Of a stretch of 64,000 nucleotides of DNA, positions 16,229 through 23,622 are shown one piece after another; positions within the stretch are counted from its first letter, which is position 1; the number at the start of each line of letters is the position of its first letter. The stretch covers positions 1 to 64,000 of the forward strand of contig NZ_JAKJIC010000015.1 in the NCBI RefSeq assembly GCF_021864535.1. The letters run 5' to 3'. Under the pieces are notes generated by a model that worked only from the letters and a program-made list of their open reading frames with translations, was not told where the DNA came from and ran no database searches. This DNA is from Oryzibacter oryziterrae. Its GTDB lineage: Bacteria; Pseudomonadota; Alphaproteobacteria; Rhizobiales; Pleomorphomonadaceae. The position numbers and the translations under genes were made by a program.

Positions 16229-17158
16229 ATGACTTCTGACGATAATGGTGATTTCAAATCACGCATCAGCGGCAGTCGCCTGCCCTCATTGTCGGGATTG
16301 CGGTGCTTTGAAATGGCGGCACGCACCGAGAATTTCGGCAAGGCGGCGGACGCGCTGCATCTCACCCATGGCGCCATCAGCCGGGCCGTGCGCCTGCTTG
16401 AGGAAGAGCTTGGCGTCGCGCTCTTTGACCGCCGCAGCCGGCGGGTGTTCCTGACCGCCGAGGGACGCCGACTGGCGGAGGCGGTCCAGGCCGGCTTCGG
16501 CACCATCGCCGAGGCGGCAGCGGCCTTGCGGTCCGCGCGGCACGGCAACCAGATCACGTTATCCTGCGAGCCGACATTGCTGATGCGGTGGTTGATTCCG
16601 CGCCTCGCCAGCTTCGAAAGCGATCATCCCAAAGTGACGTTGCAGCTTGTCGCCGGTGGCGGCCCTGTCCGGCTGGGCGCGGGGGTGGATCTCGCCATTC
16701 GCCGCGCCGACTTCCCCTTGCCGCGCGATGCCCGTAGCGAGCCGCTGTTTGACGAGCGCGTCGGGCCGGTGTGCCGGGCGGATCTCGTGGAGCGCTTCTT
16801 TGAGGTGACCAGCGGCGGCGTTGCCCTGCGGCGCGATGCGGTGCCTCTGCACACGCGGACGCGACTGCAGGCATGGGCGGACTGGGCGCGGGCGGCCGGA
16901 CGAACCGCGCCGACAGGCCCGGGACGGCAGTTCGATCACTTTCACCTGAGCTTGCAGGCGGCGCAGGCGGGAATCGGCGTTGCCATCGGCCCCTGGCAGA
17001 TGGTGCGGGACGAGATTGCCAGCGGCATCCTGGCGGCCCCCTGCGGCTTTGTCGCAGATGGCTCGAGCTATGTGCTTCTGTCGCCGGACAAGCCGCATGC
17101 CGCACGGGCGGCGACACACGAGGCCCTGCTGTCGTGGCTCAAGAGTGCGGCGACCTGA
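16229..17158 (+). CDS. LysR-family transcriptional regulator
   Basis: This protein of 309 residues has an N-terminal winged helix-turn-helix (about 15-75: LRCFEMAARTENFGKAADAL, HGAISRAVRLLEEELGVALF, RRSRRVFLTAEG) and a periplasmic-binding-protein-like effector domain, GcvA-like in character (LIPRLASFESDHPKV). I prefer the ATG at 16229, which has GAGG eight bases upstream, over an ATG at 16196 without a ribosome site. It probably regulates the divergent LysE exporter from the short shared intergenic region. Confidence 0.9.
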   Translation: MTSDDNGDFKSRISGSRLPSLSGLRCFEMAARTENFGKAADALHLTHGAISRAVRLLEEELGVALFDRRSRRVFLTAEGRRLAEAVQAGFGTIAEAAAALRSARHGNQITLSCEPTLLMRWLIPRLASFESDHPKVTLQLVAGGGPVRLGAGVDLAIRRADFPLPRDARSEPLFDERVGPVCRADLVERFFEVTSGGVALRRDAVPLHTRTRLQAWADWARAAGRTAPTGPGRQFDHFHLSLQAAQAGIGVAIGPWQMVRDEIASGILAAPCGFVADGSSYVLLSPDKPHAARAATHEALLSWLKSAAT

Positions 17159-17248
17159 AGATCGCGCCCGCTGAAAAGCAGAATGGCCGCAAACGCTCCG
17201 CCCGAGGGCGTCGTTGCGGCCATCAGCGCCCTGCGGGCGATGTGAAAG

Positions 17249-17288
17249 GCCGGTGACTGTTTCCCGCCTGGGGCAAGCGGTCACCGGC
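17249..17288. repeat. REP-like hairpin, family B, single unit
   Basis: GCCGGTGAC...GTCACCGGC, with an inner GTTTCCC region, is a single copy of the hairpin that occurs as inverted pairs at 32347-32464 and 42818-42945. It lies between the convergent LysR and cytochrome genes and may also help end transcription. Confidence 0.7.
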
Positions 17289-17313
17289 TCTCGTTGATAT
17301 TCCCAAGCCGTCG

Positions 17314-18267
17314 TCAGGACGACTTGGCGGCGTCGTCCTTTTCCTTGGGGGCGGCGGACGGCAGGGACGGGATGGCCTTCAGATAGGCGGCGATGGCGGC
17401 GCGGTCTTCGGGCGGCAGCAGGGCCATGTTTTCCTGCACCTCGACCATGGAGCCGCCGAAGCTGTCGGCATCCGGAGTGAAGCCGGTTTCGAGTGCGCTG
17501 GCGATATCCTCGGCGGTCCAGTCGGCGATGCCGTTTTCACCGGAGGTGATGTTGGGGATGGAGCCCTTGCCCTCGGGGTTCGGAGCGCCGGCCAGCCAAT
17601 GGGCATAGTCGGGCGCGCCGGCGAAGTTGCGGCCGGTGTGGCACTCGCCGCAATGGCCGGGGCCTTCGACCAGATACTGGCCGCGCTTGACGAGATCGGA
17701 GGCGTCGGCCGGCAGAGTGACCACGGGCGTGGTCTTCATGAAGGCGAGCTTCCACAGGCCGAGGCCACGACGGATGTTGAAGGGGAACTTGAGGTCATGG
17801 TCGGCGACGGCGTTGTTCACGGCCGGCAGGGTGTCCATGTAGGCCTTGAGGTCGATGACATCCTCGACCTTCATGCGGGCATAGGAGGTATAGGGGAAGG
17901 CCGGGTAGAGATGCTCGCCCTCGTCGTCGACACCGCGGGTGACGGCATTGACGAAATCGACCGTCGACCAGGAGCCGATGCCGGTGTCCTTGTCGGGCGA
18001 GATGTTGGGCACGCGGAAGGTGCCGAAGGGCGTCTTGAACTCGAGGCCGCCGGCGAGCTTCAGCCGCTCGTCGCCCTTGGCGCCGGGGGCGGCGTGACAG
18101 GAGACGCAACCGCCGGCGTGGAAGATGCGCGCGCCGTTGGCGACATCGGCCTGATGGGCGGGCAGATCCGCCTCGGTGAGGACCTTGGGGGCGGTGAGCA
18201 CCCAGAAGGCGCCGAAACCGGCCGCGCCCAACACCACCAAACCACCGAGAATCTTGCCGATTGCCAT
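17314..18267 (-). CDS. Membrane-anchored diheme cytochrome c
   Basis: The 317-residue protein has an uncleaved or signal-like N-terminal helix (about 4-25) and two c-type heme sites, CVSCH (54-58) and CGECH (206-210), each in its own cytochrome fold with downstream Met ligands plausible (YARMKVEDV; the segment around SFGGSMVEVQENMALL). Such diheme cytochromes pass electrons from periplasmic dehydrogenases to the oxidase or quinone pool. The Lys/Glu-rich tail is disordered. It appears monocistronic; no dehydrogenase gene is adjacent. Confidence 0.92.
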   Translation of the reverse strand: MAIGKILGGLVVLGAAGFGAFWVLTAPKVLTEADLPAHQADVANGARIFHAGGCVSCHAAPGAKGDERLKLAGGLEFKTPFGTFRVPNISPDKDTGIGSWSTVDFVNAVTRGVDDEGEHLYPAFPYTSYARMKVEDVIDLKAYMDTLPAVNNAVADHDLKFPFNIRRGLGLWKLAFMKTTPVVTLPADASDLVKRGQYLVEGPGHCGECHTGRNFAGAPDYAHWLAGAPNPEGKGSIPNITSGENGIADWTAEDIASALETGFTPDADSFGGSMVEVQENMALLPPEDRAAIAAYLKAIPSLPSAAPKEKDDAAKSS

Positions 18268-18288
18268 TCTGCCCCGCTCCTTTGCCCC

Positions 18289-18317
18289 TTCAACCGACTC
18301 AATGCCGGCCGGTTGAA
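18289..18317. promoter_or_regulatory. Inverted repeat upstream of cytochrome c gene
   Basis: TTCAACCG-N13-CGGTTGAA forms perfect 8-bp arms just upstream of the diheme cytochrome start codon. It could be an operator or leader hairpin; no regulator is identified. Confidence 0.3.
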
Positions 18318-18545
18318 CCTGACGCGCAGCAAATCAGCCGGCGCGTGTCATCCACATTAACAAATTTCACCCAGACCCGCGATTCGAGCCTGATGAGGGG
18401 CATATCTAATGGGCAAAAGTGTCCGATCCCTGTCAGAAGCGCGAATGAACCCGCCTGTTCACGCCAGACTCACGATTCAGTGCGGCTTCATCATGCGTGA
18501 CGATTGGGCTCGCAAGCAGAGCGGGCATGGCTTATGATCCCAGCC

Positions 18546-19244
18546 ATGACATTCTGGCAGCAGTTCTCTTATATCGTCAGCCGCATACCGGACGCCGTCA
18601 CCTGCGTGGTCGAGAGCGTCATCGACGCAGTGCGCGGCAACGCTTCGCCCGAGGCGCGGCGCGAACTCGCCTTCACGGCCGCGATGATCGCGCTGTCGGC
18701 CAAGATGGCCAAGGCGGACGGCGTGGTGACCATGGACGAAGTGAACATGGTCAAGCGCCTGTTCGTGGTGCCGGACACCGAGCAGCGCAACGTGGCGCGC
18801 CTGTTCAATCTCGCCAAGCAGGACGTGGCCGGGTTCGAGACCTATGCCGCGCGCATCAAGGCGCTTTATGACGGCGACGACGCGACGCTGGAAGACATTC
18901 TGGACGGGCTGTTCCGCATCGCCGCCGCCGACGGCACGGTGCATGAAGACGAACTCGCCTTCCTGGAACGGGTGGCGGAAATCTTTGTCCTTAGCCGGGA
19001 AACCTTTGCTCGCCTGCTCTATCGCCATGCGCAGATGGGGCCGGATTGTCCCTATGCCGTGCTCGGCCTGACGCCCGATGCACCGCCCGACGAAGTGAAG
19101 CGCGCCTGGCGTCGGCTCGTCTCCGAGCATCATCCCGACAAGCTGCATTCGCGCGGGCTGCCGGCCGATTTCATCCGGCTGGCAACCGAGCGCGTGGCGC
19201 AGTTCAATGCGGCTTATGCCGCCATCGCCCGGCAAGCCGCCTGA
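18546..19244 (+). CDS. TerB/DnaJ-domain protein (DjlA-like)
   Basis: This 232-residue protein has a TerB-like helical domain (about 30-165, with paired acidic motifs KADGVVTMDE and AADGTVHEDE) and a C-terminal J domain (about 170-232: CPYAVLGLTPDAPPDEVKRAW, intact HPD in EHHPDKL). This is the DjlA arrangement; DjlA-type proteins recruit DnaK, often at the membrane. The N-terminus here (FWQQFSYIVSRIPDAV) is only weakly hydrophobic. I chose the ATG at 18546; ATGs four codons and fourteen codons upstream are possible. Confidence 0.88.
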   Translation: MTFWQQFSYIVSRIPDAVTCVVESVIDAVRGNASPEARRELAFTAAMIALSAKMAKADGVVTMDEVNMVKRLFVVPDTEQRNVARLFNLAKQDVAGFETYAARIKALYDGDDATLEDILDGLFRIAAADGTVHEDELAFLERVAEIFVLSRETFARLLYRHAQMGPDCPYAVLGLTPDAPPDEVKRAWRRLVSEHHPDKLHSRGLPADFIRLATERVAQFNAAYAAIARQAA

Positions 19245-19269
19245 AGCCTGGGGTAAATTCTACTGGGGT

Positions 19270-19580
19270 GGGCATCTGGCTTAGATGTCTGCGCTTCCGG
19301 TGCTCATGGACCATCAAGGTCCACTGCGCTCCGGTTCTCGCCATCGTCGCCACCTGCCGCACCCCAGCGAATTTCCCCGCAGGCTTACACATCCCGATAT
19401 GGCGGGCATCTGGCCTAGATGTCTGCGCGCGCCAAGGCTCATGGACCATCAAGGTCCACTGCGCTCCGGTTCTCGCCATCGTCGCCACCAGCCGCACCCC
19501 AGCGAATTTCCCCTCAGGCTTGCACATCCCGATATGGCGGGCATCTGGCCTAGATGTCTGCGCGCGCCAAGGCTCATGGA
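19270..19580. repeat. 135-bp tandem repeat, about 2.3 copies
   Basis: Units beginning GGGCATCTGGC start near 19270, 19404 and 19539, and ATGGACCATC or its variant recurs at 19306, 19441 and 19576, a period of 135 bases with one indel in the first copy. Because 135 is divisible by three, frames stay open through it on both strands, but no ribosome site or coding bias supports a gene. Confidence 0.8.
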
Positions 19581-19621
19581 CGATCATCGACGGTTATCAG
19601 CAGTAGCAGCAACGCTGAAAT

Positions 19622-19789
19622 CGTCATGGTCCGCGGAGGCGGACCATCCATGCAGTCATGGGAAAAAAGTCCGAAGGTCCGCTGCCTCTGGAAGAGCGGA
19701 CGCGAACGTCTTTTCGCGACGTGATGGATGAGGCCTTCTACACTCTTTGTCTTGACTGCGTGGATGGTCCGCCTCCGCGGACCATGACG
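19622..19789. repeat. REPIN/MITE-like element, family A, copy 1
   Basis: This 168-base element has 37-base terminal inverted repeats with one mismatch (19622-19658 and 19753-19789). Each terminus is itself a hairpin, ATGGTCCGC-N4-GCGGACCAT, and ends in GCAGTCA facing inward. Internal AAAAAAGTCCGAAGGTCC and CTTTGTCTTGACTGC are shared, in opposite orientation, with the copy at 28092-28276. Confidence 0.8.
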
Positions 19790-20054
19790 TGCGGGAAGGA
19801 GCGGGAGGCGATCCTTCTCAGGTAACCACCTTCCCTTGCGCCTCAGCCACTCACCCCTGCAGCTTCGCGCGGACCATGACGCGCGGGAAGGAGCGGGATG
19901 CGATCCTTCTCAGGTAACCACCTTCCCTTGCGCCCCAGCCACTCCCCCCTGCAGCTTCGCGCGGACCATGACGTGCGGGAAGGAGCGGGACGCGATCCTT
20001 CACAGGTAACCACCTTCCCTTGCGCCTCAGCCACTCACTCCTGCAGCTTCGCGC
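19779..20054. repeat. 92-bp tandem repeat made from the 3' end of tal
   Basis: Three complete units start at 19779, 19871 and 19963 and a fourth junction falls at 20055 inside tal, an exact 92-base period. Each unit carries degenerate last codons of the transaldolase gene plus its downstream sequence (CAGCTTCGCGC, CAGGTAACCACC). Each unit begins GGACCATGAC, the same bases that end the family A element; tal itself has GGAACATGGC there. Confidence 0.8.
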
Positions 20055-20994
20055 GGAACATGGCGCTGAGAGTCTCGGTGTCGGCCGCGAAGCCGCGCAT
20101 GCCCTGGCCGAGGAGGTCGTAGGCCATGGGATCGTTGAGGAGAGCCCAGCGGACGGCGGGTTCGCTGAGGTCGACGCGGGGAAGCGGGGTGACCGGCGCG
20201 GACGGGCCGAGCTGGCGGGGGACGGTTCCCTCGGTGGCGGCGAGACCGGCGAGAAGCGCCGGGCCGATGGTGAGGTGGTCACAGCCGGCGAGCGCCAGCA
20301 CCTGGTCGACGCCGCGGAAGGACGCGCCCATCACACGGGTGGGATAGCCGAACTTGCGCAGGTAATTGTAGATGACCGCGACATTGGCGACGCCGGGATC
20401 GAAGCCGTCGGCGGTCTTGTCGACGCCGCGGGCCTTGTACCAATCGGTGACGCGCCCGACGTAAGGGGCGATCATGAAGGCGCCGGCTTCGGCGGCGAGT
20501 GCAGCCTGAACCACCGAGAAGACCAGGGTCACGTTGCACTCGATGCCACGCGCCTTGAGGATGCGCGCCGCCTCGACGCCTTCCCAGGTGGCGGCGACCT
20601 TGATCAGCACCTTGGACACGTCGGCGCCGGCCTCGCGATAAAGATCGATCAGCCGCTCGGAGCGGGCGACGGTGGCGGCGGAGTCGAAGGACAGGCGGAT
20701 GTCCACCTCGGTGCAGACGAAGCCCGAGGCGATGGTGCACATGGCTGCGCCAAAGTTCACCGCCACCTTGTCGATGGCCCATTCCACCTGGCTCTCAAGG
20801 CTGCCGCCCTTGGCGCGGGCGTAGGCAACGGCCTCGTCGAGCAGTGGAGCATGAACAGGATCCTGCGCGGCCTTGAGAATGAGCGTGGGATTTGTGGTGC
20901 AATCCTTGGCGCCGAGCGTACGGATGGCGGCGAGGTCGCCGGTGTCGGCACCGATCTGGGTATGCGCGGCAAGGCCAGTGAACAGGGTGGACAT
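20035..20994 (-). CDS. tal: Transaldolase
   Basis: The 319-residue enzyme of the non-oxidative pentose phosphate pathway transfers a dihydroxyacetone unit from sedoheptulose-7-phosphate to glyceraldehyde-3-phosphate. The Schiff-base lysine is Lys132 in VLIKVAATWEG, the position it has in E. coli TalB; DCTTNPTLI near the N-terminus and NVTLVFS are also family marks. AGGAG lies 7-8 bases before the ATG at 20994. The last codons (FRAKLQE) fall in the first unit of a 92-bp tandem repeat, so the C-terminus may have been affected by repeat expansion. Confidence 0.95.
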   Translation of the reverse strand: MSTLFTGLAAHTQIGADTGDLAAIRTLGAKDCTTNPTLILKAAQDPVHAPLLDEAVAYARAKGGSLESQVEWAIDKVAVNFGAAMCTIASGFVCTEVDIRLSFDSAATVARSERLIDLYREAGADVSKVLIKVAATWEGVEAARILKARGIECNVTLVFSVVQAALAAEAGAFMIAPYVGRVTDWYKARGVDKTADGFDPGVANVAVIYNYLRKFGYPTRVMGASFRGVDQVLALAGCDHLTIGPALLAGLAATEGTVPRQLGPSAPVTPLPRVDLSEPAVRWALLNDPMAYDLLGQGMRGFAADTETLSAMFRAKLQE

Positions 20995-21183
20995 GATGCA
21001 ACTCCTTTTACGTGAGCAATAGCCCATCTCTTGAGCACATGCCATATGGGAATCTGAGGATGCGGACAGGATCGAGCCCGGAAAGGTCGGTCACGGCATC
21101 GCGTCCTTTGGCCCGCTATCGCCTCAGGAAGGCCTGTGATACCGGTTTATGCGGATGGCTGGCCTGACAAGGAGTTTGCCGAA

Positions 21184-21642
21184 ATGACCAAAGTCTGGAC
21201 CAGCGGACGGGTCCGCGAAGACGGATTGCCGGCGCGCCGCGTCTGGCCGGCGATGAAGCGCGGGCTCGCCTGCCGCTGTCCGGCCTGCGGCGAGGGACGG
21301 CTGTTCAACGCCTATCTCAAGGTGACGCCGGTCTGCAGCGCCTGCGGCGAGGACCTGTCGCACCAGCGGGCCGACGACGCGCCGCCCTATTTCACCATCC
21401 TGATCGTCGGCCACATCATTGTGCCGCTGGTGCTGTTCGTGGAGATGAACTGGCACCCGGACGTGACGCTGCAGATGCTGGTGTGGCTGCCACTGACGGC
21501 AATCCTCGCCTTGTTGATCCTGCCGCCGGTGAAGGGCGCGGTGGTGGGCTATCAATGGGCAAATTACATGCACGGTTTCAATCCGCTGGCCCATGAAAGC
21601 GAAGAGCGGGATCCAGCCTATGCGGGAGGCGAAAGCCGATGA
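21184..21642 (+). CDS. DUF983 family membrane protein with zinc-ribbon cysteines
   Basis: The 152-residue protein has two CxxC pairs (CRCPACGEG and VCSACGED) that look like a zinc ribbon, followed by two membrane helices (about 75-97 and 103-125), the pattern of the alphaproteobacterial DUF983 family, often found near respiratory or NUDIX genes. Function unknown. I chose the ATG at 21184, with AAGGAG nine bases upstream, over an in-frame start 16 codons earlier. Its stop overlaps the NUDIX start (ATGA). Confidence 0.85.
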   Translation: MTKVWTSGRVREDGLPARRVWPAMKRGLACRCPACGEGRLFNAYLKVTPVCSACGEDLSHQRADDAPPYFTILIVGHIIVPLVLFVEMNWHPDVTLQMLVWLPLTAILALLILPPVKGAVVGYQWANYMHGFNPLAHESEERDPAYAGGESR

Positions 21643-22367
21643 GCGAAAAGGGTGTGCCGACTGCCGCCAAGCCCAAGACGCTGGTGCCGCGCGATGCGGC
21701 AACGCTGCTGGTGCTCGACCGCACCCTTTCGGGCCTGCATGTGCTGATGGGCAAGCGGCGCGACGATCTGGCGTTCAATCCGGGCGCCTATGTGTTTCCG
21801 GGGGGTGCCGTCGATCCGGAGGACGGGCTGGTCTCGGTGGTGAGGGGACCGACCGAGCGCACCGAGCAACGGCTCTGCGACCGCATGCGCGGCAAGCCAT
21901 CCAGGCGTCGCGCCAAGGCGCTGCTGGTCGCGGCCCTGCGCGAGACCGTGGAAGAGACCGGCTATGTGATCGGCCCCGTTGGCAGCAGCTTTGCCAAGGC
22001 GCCACCGGAGGTGTTCAGCCCCTTCGTGGAGCGCCAGGTCGGGCTTGATCTCAGCCTGATGACGCTGGTGGGACGGGCGATCACGCCGGTGAAGCGGCCG
22101 CGCCGCTTCGACGCACGCTTCTTCGCGCTCTGGGCCGACGCAGCGGTGACGCATGCGCCGTCGAGCCCGGTGCCGCCGGACAACGAACTTTCCGACGTGC
22201 GCTTCATATCGCTTGAAGCGACGCTCGACATGAACCTGCATCACATGACAAAAGCAATGCTGAAGGCGCTGAACGAGCGCCTCGACCGGGACCCCAAGCT
22301 GACGGGCGAGCTGCCCGCGCCCTTCTATGTTCCGGTCGGTGACACGCACCGCCTGGAAAGCATATGA
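21639..22367 (+). CDS. NUDIX hydrolase
   Basis: The 242-residue protein carries a NUDIX signature split by an insertion: GAYVFPGGAVDPEDG (49-63) then RETVEETGY (101-109). The long insert between the glycine and the REXXEEXG helix is typical of NUDT19/NUDT7-like CoA or acyl-CoA pyrophosphatases. It would hydrolyse a nucleoside diphosphate linkage in the cytoplasm; substrate inferred only by subfamily. It is translationally coupled to genes on both sides by 4-base overlaps. Confidence 0.88.
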   Translation: MSEKGVPTAAKPKTLVPRDAATLLVLDRTLSGLHVLMGKRRDDLAFNPGAYVFPGGAVDPEDGLVSVVRGPTERTEQRLCDRMRGKPSRRRAKALLVAALRETVEETGYVIGPVGSSFAKAPPEVFSPFVERQVGLDLSLMTLVGRAITPVKRPRRFDARFFALWADAAVTHAPSSPVPPDNELSDVRFISLEATLDMNLHHMTKAMLKALNERLDRDPKLTGELPAPFYVPVGDTHRLESI

Positions 22368-22999
22368 CCGACAAGAGATTTCTGCCCGAAGGCTATCACG
22401 CCATCGCCCCCGGCAAGCTTGCCAATGTGGTGACCTTCCTGGAAATGACCGCCCGTCCGGATCGTCCGGCACGACCGACGCCGGCGGGTTACACGCTCAC
22501 GGAAATTGACCACTGGGACAATGAGGCGTTCCTGCGCCTCTACAAGGCGATCGGCTGGGAATGGCTTTGGACCTCGCGCCTGCTGATGAGCGAGACGGAG
22601 CTGACCGCACGGCTGGCCCGACCGGGCAACCGCTCCTTCTGCCCGACGAAGGATGGCCAGCGCATGGGCGTGCTGGAGATGGATTTCGCCGATCCGACCA
22701 ATGTGGAGATTTCCTTCTTCGGCCTTGTGCCGGAAGCGATCGGCGGCGGCATCGGCGGCTGGCTGATGGACCAGGCCATCGCGCTTGCCTTCGATCGGCC
22801 GGAGACGAAGCGGCTCTGGCTGCACACCTGCCACTTCGACAGCCCGCAGGCCCTGCCCTTCTACCAGCGCATGGGGTTCCGCCCCTACGCCCGTGCGGTG
22901 GAAGTGCATGACGATCCGCGCCTTCTCGGTCGGCTCGACCCGGCGGCCGGACCGCACGTGCCGCTGATTGCCGACGCGCGCTGGCCGGACGGGCTATAG
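22364..22999 (+). CDS. GNAT family N-acetyltransferase
   Basis: This 211-residue protein has the GNAT fold: strand ISFFGLVPEAIGGGIGGWLM (about 117-136) holds the acetyl-CoA loop, followed by RLWLHTCHFDSPQALPFYQRM (about 147-167), the usual motif B with a terminal YxRxGF (FYQRMGF). It acetylates an unknown amine. It overlaps the NUDIX gene by four bases and ends the three-gene set. Confidence 0.88.
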   Translation: MTDKRFLPEGYHAIAPGKLANVVTFLEMTARPDRPARPTPAGYTLTEIDHWDNEAFLRLYKAIGWEWLWTSRLLMSETELTARLARPGNRSFCPTKDGQRMGVLEMDFADPTNVEISFFGLVPEAIGGGIGGWLMDQAIALAFDRPETKRLWLHTCHFDSPQALPFYQRMGFRPYARAVEVHDDPRLLGRLDPAAGPHVPLIADARWPDGL

Positions 23000-23088
23000 A
23001 GCGCCGCCCTTCCGCGCGATCAGGATTAACGCTAAGGTGGGCACGGCGTCGAGGAGCGCCGCCGCCTCAAATTTCCTGGAGTGCTTTC

Positions 23089-23562
23089 ATGAAGTTGTTT
23101 GCGATGACGGCCGCAGCCGCGCTGGTGGCGCTTGCCCTGCCCGCCGAGGCCAAGCCGCCGGTGAAGATCGAGCGTCTCAACGCCTACCAGATCTGGGAAG
23201 ACAGCGGCGAGCTGTCGGAGAAGGTGCCCAAGGAGAGCGAACAGATCACCGCCAATGGCGACAAGGGCAGCTCGACGCAAATGATCGTGGACACGGTGGT
23301 GTCCGGCCCCAAGGGCGAGCTGGTGGAGCCGACGGCCGAGCTGCATGTCTGGGCGGCGGCGGTGTTCCCCCCCGAAGGCCAGCCGGCCAACCTCGTCGAC
23401 CAGACATGGCCACTGAACTTCGTCGGCATGTCCGGACTGGTCTATCGTTCGGTGGTGGTCAGCCACGAGTGCCAGCCGTTCGACTTTTCGGCGCAGCTGA
23501 TCCAGGGCAACAAGAAGGGCCCGGTGGTGACGCGGCGGCTGAACATCTTCTGCGGCGATTGA
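23089..23562 (+). CDS. Secreted hypothetical protein, 157 residues
   Basis: I do not recognise the family. It has a clear signal peptide (about 1-21, ALALPAEA) and a beta-rich mature part with two cysteines (SHECQPF and NIFCGD at the extreme C-terminus) that could pair in the periplasm. GGAG lies seven bases before the ATG. It is separate from the genes on each side, with a hairpin terminator region downstream shared with the convergent PQQ-like gene. Confidence 0.75.
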   Translation: MKLFAMTAAAALVALALPAEAKPPVKIERLNAYQIWEDSGELSEKVPKESEQITANGDKGSSTQMIVDTVVSGPKGELVEPTAELHVWAAAVFPPEGQPANLVDQTWPLNFVGMSGLVYRSVVVSHECQPFDFSAQLIQGNKKGPVVTRRLNIFCGD

Positions 23563-23573
23563 GCCAAAAGGAT

Positions 23574-23603
23574 GCTCCCGCCAGCTGAAAAGCCGGCGGG
23601 AGC
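23574..23603 (-). terminator. Hairpin terminator of the PQQ-like gene
   Basis: GCTCCCGCCAGC-TGAAAA-GCCGGCGGGAGC is a strong hairpin between two convergent genes. On the minus strand it leads into ATCCTTTT, a short T tract, so it should end the PQQ-like transcript and may work in both directions. Confidence 0.65.
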
Positions 23604-23622
23604 CGTGGCTGTCATGCGTGGA

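Noticed and set aside
19046-19606. Apparent repeat protein with 45-residue units, also open on the minus strand (19204-19587)
   Set aside because: Produced by a 135-bp tandem DNA repeat divisible by three; no ribosome site, open in several frames at once.
19270-20062. Possible CRISPR array
   Set aside because: Repeats are 92 and 135 bases, directly adjacent without variable spacers, and no cas genes are near.
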